From Lachnospiraceae bacterium (GTDB lineage Bacteria; Bacillota; Clostridia; Lachnospirales; Lachnospiraceae), in NCBI GenBank assembly GCA_014804495.1, contig JAAUZS010000129.1, forward strand, positions 14,591-34,580: 19,990 nt of DNA, given 5' to 3'. How positions within the stretch are numbered: the first letter of the stretch is position 1; every line of letters begins with the position of its first letter. The notes below the pieces were generated by a model. It was not told where the DNA came from. It worked only from the letters and a program-made list of their open reading frames with translations, and did not search any database. Shown here one piece after another: positions 17,047-19,990 of this stretch. A program made the translations under genes and the position numbers.

Positions 17047-17652
17047 GATCGGGATGCACAGCAAGTAGGTAATCAGCACGCCCAGCGCACCGGAAGTAAA
17101 GCCAATAATCACCGTTTCCGAATTGAACATACTGGATACATTCCGCTTGGAGGCACCGATTGCACGGAGAATGCCAATCTCTTTGGTGCGCTCCTGAACA
17201 GAAATCAAAGTAATAACACCGATCATAATCGAGGAGACGACCAACGAGATCGCCACAAATGCGATCAGCACATAGGTAATGGCGTTGATAATCGTATTTA
17301 CGGAGGACATCATAAGCCCCACATAATCTGTATAGTCGATCTGCTGTAATTCATCCACCGTTTCATTGTAGGCAGCAATCGCGTCTTCAATGACTTCTTT
17401 GTTGTCAAAGGAAGAAGCGTAGAGATTGATGCTTGCGGGTTTATCCAGGTCAATGCAGCCAAGCTCAGTCAGGTTATCCTCGTAAGTGGACTCGGAAAAC
17501 TCCATGATTTCGTCATAATAAACGGCGTATTGTCCGGTTGTGTAGGTACTCATAGCTTGATCCAACGCGGCAGACAGCTGGGCGGAAGTCATATTGCTCA
17601 TTTGTTCCTGCATCCTTTGGTCGGGAGGGCGGCTATTTCTATGTCTTATCAT
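17015..17652 (-). pseudogene. Truncated FtsX-type ABC transporter permease
   Basis: About 210 residues of a MacB/FtsX-type permease are visible. An extracytoplasmic helical part is followed by a membrane segment (ITYVLIAFVAISLVVSSIMI), the conserved cytoplasmic motif QERTKEIGILRAIGASKR at about 153-170, and another membrane segment ending at LHHLTGI. Full-length relatives are several hundred residues longer at the N-terminus. They continue through a last membrane segment and a PSRxAAKxDP-type end, which is absent here. Past 17015 the reading frame runs on through unrelated AraC-remnant DNA down to 16873. No partner ATPase gene is in the window. Both ends look broken, so it is a fragment and not a working gene. 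The in-frame ATG at 17652 is probably fortuitous. Confidence 0.75.
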
Positions 17653-17746
17653 TATCTTTGCTGCCGATGGCGTATCCGAGACCGAAACAGGTCAGGCATA
17701 AACCAACTATCAGCGATATCAAAAAAGCCCAAAAAGAGAGGCTCAC
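17639..17746 (-). pseudogene. Short membrane-segment ORF, probably a remnant
   Basis: A 35-codon minus-strand frame from GTG 17746 to TAG 17639 encodes one hydrophobic stretch (FLISLIVGLCLTCFGLGYAIG) followed by the charged end SKDNDKT. Its GTG lies inside the stem of the terminator at 17731-17768 and no SD is visible. It is probably the tail of a lost membrane protein or chance hydrophobicity. I do not recognise the protein. Confidence 0.25.
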
Positions 17747-17768
17747 CAGTCGTCCCGGTGAACCCCTC
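17731..17768 (-). terminator. Intrinsic terminator (minus strand)
   Basis: On the minus strand, GAGGGGTTCACC pairs with GGTGAGCCTCTC (12 bp, two G-T wobbles) around a 9-nt loop, and TTTTT follows at 17735-17731. It is strong and well formed. No intact minus-strand gene ends just upstream, so its parent gene is lost or is the Rpn relic starting at 18641. Confidence 0.75.
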
Positions 17769-17785
17769 TACGCTCAAAATCCCTA

Positions 17786-17811
17786 GCTGAAAGCCCTGCT
17801 TTCAGCTTTTT
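17786..17811 (+). terminator. Intrinsic terminator (plus strand)
   Basis: GCTGAAAGC and GCTTTCAGC form a perfect 9-bp stem with a 3-nt loop, followed by TTTTT at 17807-17811. It reads on the plus strand although no plus-strand gene ends nearby. It may have belonged to a gene removed by the rearrangements to its left. Confidence 0.6.
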
Positions 17812-17922
17812 CAAGCCATTTCTTTATACTTTCGCCAAATCGTTCCAAATTCTTATGGCATCAATTATTTATAGCCGCCTGGGCGTCTGTTAAATATATT
17901 TTAGAGATATCAACACTATATA

Positions 17923-18641
17923 TTATGCTTCCAGCCCAAGCCATCCCTTTACTGTTTCCACTGCATAACCAACTGCCTGGGCTATCTTTTCAATATCTAA
18001 TCCCATTTTATACAAGTTTCCAGCCACCTCCTGAGCTTTTTTCTGCTCAGACTCCTTCCTCATTTCCTGAATTGCCTGACACACATTAACCACCTCGTCT
18101 TTTTCATCATATTTTATGCCCGAATTCGTAATTGCCTCAATCACATCTGCTGCCCTGCGCTTCACTTCCCGGAAACGCTCCTCATTTGCCGCCAGAACCC
18201 ACTTAAAAATTCGCCTGTATCTGGTACCTTCCTGTCTTTACCAGCAACTGCCCCATCCTGCTCTTTTCTCCGCTTCATTTCCTTCCGGTGTGACTTTGCC
18301 GCCTCTTCCACCTGTCCTGCGTATTCCAGTGCATCATACAGATTGTTCTTCACTGCCATTGCATAATGGATCTCTGCCTGGTTCTCCGCGCCGTAAAGGA
18401 CATACTCCATCTTCCCGTCCGTCATTGCGGCATACAGCTTCTGCACATCACGGAATTTCTGGACAGGAACCACTGCGCCATCCGCTCCATACGGCAGCGC
18501 AATCTTAGTGGAATCGCGCTCTGTAAGCTGCTCAGGCAGGATGACCTGCCTCCCGCCGTAAATATAATAATTGAAAATGTCGGCAAACACGTCTGCATCT
18601 TTTACATAATCTTTTGTGATCGTATCTGCTTTCAACGGCAT
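17923..18641 (-). pseudogene. Rpn-family (PD-(D/E)XK nuclease / transposase_31-like) gene with internal deletion
   Basis: Two minus-strand reading frames form one broken gene. The N-terminal part starts at ATG 18641 (GAAAGG about 6 nt upstream) and contains DVFADIFNYYIYGG and the nuclease-core-like YGAENQAEIHYAM, then reaches DTGEFLSGF. The C-terminal part, in another frame, reads IFKWVLAANEERFREVKRRAADVIEAI and ends VGYAVETVKGWLGLEA at 17923. These match the two ends of the abundant Lachnospiraceae Rpn/YhgA-like proteins of about 300 residues or more. About 80-100 residues of the middle are missing and the frame changes at the junction near 18190-18205. The family is linked to DNA nicking and recombination. 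This copy is presumably inactive. Confidence 0.7.
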
Positions 18642-18760
18642 CCACTGCCTTTCTGCACAGGTATATGGCAGACATTCCGTCAAATCTACGCCTCTGCCAC
18701 GGTTTTATTATACTAAAGAAACTGCTTTTTTACAAGCGCATCTGAGCCGGCTTTCAAAAG

Positions 18761-18805
18761 TGACCACGGGGATTCACTTTTTGACCACGGGGTTCAAACT
18801 GACCA
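18761..18805. repeat. Direct repeats resembling an IS21-type end
   Basis: TGACCACGGGGATTCA (18761-18776), TGACCACGGGGTTCA (18782-18796) and a partial CTGACCA (18799-18805) are spaced about 20 nt apart. Repeated TGACC-type boxes of this kind occur at the ends of IS21-family elements. No istA or istB gene is present, so this would be a solo end or remnant. Confidence 0.4.
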
Positions 18806-18812
18806 AAACGCA

Positions 18813-18856
18813 AACAAGGGATTCCAGCAACAGCCAATGTGCCGGAACCCCTTGTT
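18813..18856. repeat. Imperfect inverted repeat / hairpin
   Basis: AACAAGGGATTCC (18813-18825) pairs with GGAACCCCTTGTT (18844-18856), with one mismatch in 13, around an 18-nt loop. Flanking AAAACGC and GCGGTTTT extend the pairing with bulges. There is no U-tract, so it is more like an element end or protein-binding site than a terminator. Confidence 0.5.
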
Positions 18857-18890
18857 TTCAGCGGTTTTCACGATATCCTGTTCATTCCCT

Positions 18891-18942
18891 TTGTATCAAT
18901 TAAGCGGTTTACATTTCTATGTAAACGCTGTCTTTGATACAA
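18891..18942. repeat. 52-bp imperfect palindrome, candidate recombination or binding site
   Basis: Outer arms TTGTATCA (18891-18898) and TGATACAA (18935-18942) and inner arms AGCGGTTTACAT (18903-18914) and ATGTAAACGCT (18919-18929) form a nested palindrome with a 4-nt centre. The inner arms differ by one extra base. It marks the switch from the decayed region to AT-rich DNA. Function is inferred only. Confidence 0.5.
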
Positions 18943-18985
18943 TTCGATTTTGCCCCGTAGGAAAATCAAAAGGTTTAGAAATGTA

Positions 18986-19014
18986 TTTATATATCGTATA
19001 AACCGTGGTATAAT
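18986..19014 (+). promoter_or_regulatory. Promoter with extended -10 upstream of the small ORF
   Basis: TTTATA (18986-18991), a 17-nt spacer and TATAAT (19009-19014), preceded by TGG, give a good extended -10 promoter. The next plus-strand gene starts at 19304, so the transcript would carry a leader of about 280 nt. Confidence 0.55.
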
Positions 19015-19051
19015 CCTCTCAAACAACTCGGAATTCTGATAAGACCTAATT

Positions 19052-19233
19052 TATAACATTTAATAACTGTTATATCTTATCTCCAAAAAGTTCGCAAACC
19101 CTTGAAATTGCTAAATTTATAGCATGTGAGTTTGCCCTTAGATTTTCCCTTGTGTTATATCCTTTTCCCTCATGTTACGAACCCTCATAAGGGCAAAAAT
19201 AAGGGAAAGAAAAACCTGTAACAAATTATAACA
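19052..19233 (+). promoter_or_regulatory. Repeat-rich structured leader
   Basis: This stretch has no gene. TATAACA/TGTTATA heptamers occur at 19052-19058 (+), 19068-19074 (-), 19153-19159 (-) and 19227-19233 (+). TTTGCCCTTA (19131-19140) pairs perfectly with TAAGGGCAAA (19188-19197). TTTCCCTT (19144-19151) pairs with AAGGGAAA (19201-19208). These last two pairings cross, so they cannot form in the same simple fold. It could be a switchable leader or a cluster of protein-binding repeats. Confidence 0.45.
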
Positions 19234-19303
19234 TGAAATGAACAGGACAGGAAGAACTGATTGAAATGCTTTCAATAATTTTAAAGAAAGAAGATAAATA
19301 GAA

Positions 19304-19543
19304 ATGAATATTATTTATGCAACATACAACATCAACCATAACAGTATTGACATATATACTTATGCAGGCTACTTTTTGCGGATAGATTGCAGAAAAGCGG
19401 AAGAAGGATTAAAAACAACGCCATGTTCCGAATGTGCCTTAAATGCTTTGGCAATAGATAAGCCTCTTGAATATGCAAGGCTATATCTTGAGGGCGGTAT
19501 GCAGATATGGGTGGATGCGGAAGATTCATTAGAATTGTGGTAA
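19304..19543 (+). CDS. Small DUF6061-like protein
   Basis: This is a 79-residue acidic soluble protein with no signal peptide or membrane segment. The pattern of an N-terminal YNINHNSIDIYT strand, IDCRKAE in the middle, and a helix with PLEYARLYLEGG recalls the DUF6061 family of small Firmicutes proteins often seen on mobile elements. This is from memory of the family and not tested. The start at 19304 has only a weak A/G-rich SD (AAAGAAAGAAG about 9 nt upstream). It sits alone between a structured leader and an intrinsic terminator, so it is probably a single-gene transcript. Four cysteines occur in total, two of them in PCSECA, but no clear metal-binding pattern forms. Function unknown. Confidence 0.6.
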   Translation: MNIIYATYNINHNSIDIYTYAGYFLRIDCRKAEEGLKTTPCSECALNALAIDKPLEYARLYLEGGMQIWVDAEDSLELW

Positions 19544-19560
19544 CATATCTTTCTTTTTAC

Positions 19561-19599
19561 AGAGGACTGGTCAAATATAAACCAGTTCTCTCTTTATTT
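19561..19599 (+). terminator. Intrinsic terminator after the small ORF
   Basis: AGAGGACTGGT (19561-19571) pairs with ACCAGTTCTCT (19581-19591), 11 bp with one G-T wobble, around a 9-nt loop. A T-rich tail (CTTTATTT) follows. It lies 18 nt after the stop of the 19304 gene. Confidence 0.8.
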
Positions 19600-19613
19600 G
19601 TAAAATAGAAACT

Positions 19614-19685
19614 ATGAAAGAAATCATGGAATTGATAACAGTACAGAACCGTTATTCAGCAAATGACGAAAAACATTTGTACTAG
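19614..19685 (+). other. Possible 23-residue ORF or remnant
   Basis: ATG 19614 opens a short frame (KEIMELITVQNRYS core) that ends at TAG 19683-19685. There is no convincing SD and it follows a terminator. It could be the truncated start of a lost gene. The rest of 19686-19779 shows nothing recognisable. Confidence 0.2.
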
Positions 19686-19779
19686 CAGTATGTTTACAAA
19701 TGTTTAGGAAATTAAGAATCTAATGAAACAATACAATTAAAATGAAGATTATGTAAATCTCGTAAACAGGTATGTTATA

Positions 19780-19989
19780 TCAGCAAGATGCCTTGGTTTC
19801 AGATTTTGTTTTTCGGGCTTCTATTTCTTCTTTCATGGCAGCTTTTCTTGCATGGATTGCTTCGACTTCCACCTCAATATCCTTTGGCGGATAATGCAAA
19901 CCACTTCTTAACGCCTGTATCATTTGATCTGTGCGATTATGAATTTTGCATTCTTTACCGTCTTTGATGAAAATATTACCTGTCTGTCC
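19780..19989 (-). CDS. C-terminal end of an unrecognised protein (runs off right edge)
   Basis: An open minus-strand frame enters from the right edge and ends at TGA 19782-19780, giving 69 residues. It includes GNIFIKDGKECKIHNRTDQM, LRSGLHYPPKDIEVEVEAIHARKAAM and a Lys/Glu-rich end (EEIEARKTKSETKASC), seen here only as these short patches. The end looks like a charged helical tail, as on large mobile-element proteins of clostridial integrative elements. I cannot name the family. It converges on the 19304 gene. The continuous charged coding pattern over 69 codons makes it likely to be real. Confidence 0.6.
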   Translation of the reverse strand, partial: GQTGNIFIKDGKECKIHNRTDQMIQALRSGLHYPPKDIEVEVEAIHARKAAMKEEIEARKTKSETKASC

Positions 19990-19990
19990 A

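Noticed and set aside
19052..19233. CRISPR-like repeat array
   Set aside because: The repeats are 7-10 nt, in both orientations and unevenly spaced, with no spacers of constant length and no cas genes.

Overview
This window looks like chromosomal DNA from a gut-type Firmicute, most likely a Lachnospiraceae member. The evidence is strong GGAGG ribosome-binding sites, AraC and TetR regulators of Firmicutes type, several GPH-family sugar symporters beside glycoside hydrolases, and an Rpn/transposase_31-like relic. No rRNA, tRNA or CRISPR array is visible.

Positions 1-5460: a minus-strand cluster encodes a GPH symporter (4709-3315), an AraC-type regulator (3266-2013), a second GPH symporter with a long charged tail (1901-192) and the first 34 codons of a GH3 beta-glucosidase that runs off the left edge (104-1). 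A TetR-type regulator (4908-5462) is transcribed away from the first symporter. The two promoters overlap at a shared palindromic ATTATAAT.

Positions 5452-14446: a second minus-strand operon reads GH3 beta-glucosidase (13022-10668), GPH symporter (10642-8981), GH78 alpha-L-rhamnosidase (8971-6392) and ribokinase-like PfkB kinase (6336-5452). Genes are close together, and a divergent AraC/cupin regulator sits at 13277-14446. No hydrolase has a signal peptide. The simplest model is import of short rhamnose- and glucose-bearing glycosides (for example plant rhamnoglucosides) by GPH symporters, followed by cytoplasmic trimming by GH78 and GH3. The substrate is inferred.

Positions 14555-16660: a type-B carboxylesterase (minus) and a divergent TetR regulator (plus) flank a 16-bp perfect palindrome that is a good operator candidate. 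The esterase could remove acyl groups from the same class of imported molecules.

Positions 16661-18720: a gene graveyard. It holds a 3'-truncated, frameshifted AraC regulator (related to the intact one at 13277) joined tail-to-tail to a truncated FtsX-type permease, a short membrane-protein remnant, two intrinsic terminators and an internally deleted Rpn-family nuclease gene.

Positions 18720-19990: AT-rich and different in character. It holds IS21-like terminal repeats, large inverted repeats, a good promoter followed by a roughly 280-nt structured leader, a small DUF6061-like protein with its own terminator, and the 3' end of an unrecognised minus-strand gene. This looks like the edge of an integrated mobile element. 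No clearly new system is proven. The most distinctive observations are the shared C-terminal tail on two of the three GPH symporters and the structured leader near the right edge.
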